NCBI RefSeq assembly: GCF_002234675.1 | Contig: NC_019866.2 | Span: 8,833,261-8,897,260, forward strand | DNA: 64,000 nucleotides | Direction: 5' to 3' | Source of the DNA: Oryzias latipes | Lineage: Eukaryota > Chordata > Actinopteri > Beloniformes > Adrianichthyidae | Shown here: positions 63,643-64,000 of the stretch, piece by piece | Layout: every line of letters starts with the position of its first letter | Numbering within the stretch: the first letter of the stretch is position 1 | Notes under the pieces: model-generated | What the model saw: only the letters and a program-made list of their open reading frames with translations | The model's database searches: none | What the model was told of the DNA's origin: nothing | Position numbers and translations under genes: made by a program

Positions 63643-64000
63643 CTCTAATTGAAAGGCATTTCAGACAGGTCAGTGCAATAAACTCTCCAGATTTTCTGTG
63701 CTTCTATATGGTATGAATGATCTAGTTGTTAATTACAAAAAAAATTTGTATTCAAAATAATTTATTTTAATCACATTGTATAAATATTGGCATTAATAGG
63801 TCAATGTTTTGGTTATGAATTTTTTTTTATTTTGCAGTTTATTATTTAAGTAATCATGTCATATGCTGAGAACTTCAGGCAAAAATACCACTTCAAAAAT
63901 TTAAAACTGAACTTTTTCTTACTTTTTTTTGCAGCATTTTGATATACCGGGACTCATCAAACCAAGGATTTCCATCTGCTGAGGTACACTATATCAGACA
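63643..64000 (+). other. myh: 5' untranslated exons 1 and 2 of a third myosin heavy chain gene (gene runs off the window)
   Basis: Exon 1 is about 63643-63710 and exon 2 is 63935-63983 (49 bases), with the same acceptor and donor as in gene 1. The window ends in intron 2; in genes 1 and 2 the ATG lies about 100 bases after exon 2. The sequence is nearly the same as gene 1 here. Whether the coding part is intact cannot be seen. Confidence 0.85.

Overview
The window is vertebrate nuclear DNA, most probably from a teleost (ray-finned) fish. It carries tandem fast-skeletal-type myosin heavy chain (myh) genes with the conserved vertebrate 41-exon layout. These sit in AT-rich intergenic DNA full of fish-type retroelements: a chromodomain Ty3/gypsy element, L1-clade LINEs, a Penelope-like element, an endogenous retrovirus, a tRNA-derived SINE and small DNA transposons. 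I cannot name the species.

Layout. 1-402: tail (chromodomain and 3' LTR) of a Ty3/gypsy element. 403-1802: promoter of myh gene 1. 1803-13090: myh gene 1, predicted 1935 aa, intact. 13091-21212: intergenic DNA with a Penelope-like relic, a myosin exon-17 relic, LINE debris, a minisatellite and a gypsy pol fragment. 21213-21470: second gypsy LTR. 21471-22882: promoter of myh gene 2. 22883-34015: myh gene 2, predicted 1936 aa, intact, with a piggyBac-type MITE in its last intron. 34080-37813: an old antisense L1 broken by a SINE, a tandem duplication and a 1.18 kb terminal-inverted-repeat element. 37814-56450: a nested complex. In it, a retroviral leader/gag segment joined to an internal L1 fragment is repeated in tandem, and a full-length antisense L1 with a 17-bp target-site duplication splits the array. 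A third retroviral copy continues into gag and is itself broken by a THAP-domain transposon relic. 56460-59618: a block duplicated from 17000-19330, interrupted by a relic of a further myosin 3' end. 59619-62340: third gypsy copy. 62341-64000: promoter and two non-coding exons of a third myh gene, whose ATG lies outside the window.

How it fits together. The basic unit is gypsy 3' end, about 1.4 kb of promoter, myh gene, then intergenic DNA. It repeats at about 21.1 kb (TATA to TATA) between genes 1 and 2 and about 40.8 kb between genes 2 and 3; LINE and retrovirus insertions account for most of the difference. The two complete genes are near identical in many exons and some introns but clearly divergent in others, which suggests gene conversion. 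At most amino-acid differences gene 2 keeps the residue usual in skeletal myosins and gene 1 departs from it. All statements come from reading the sequence by eye; no alignment or database search was run.
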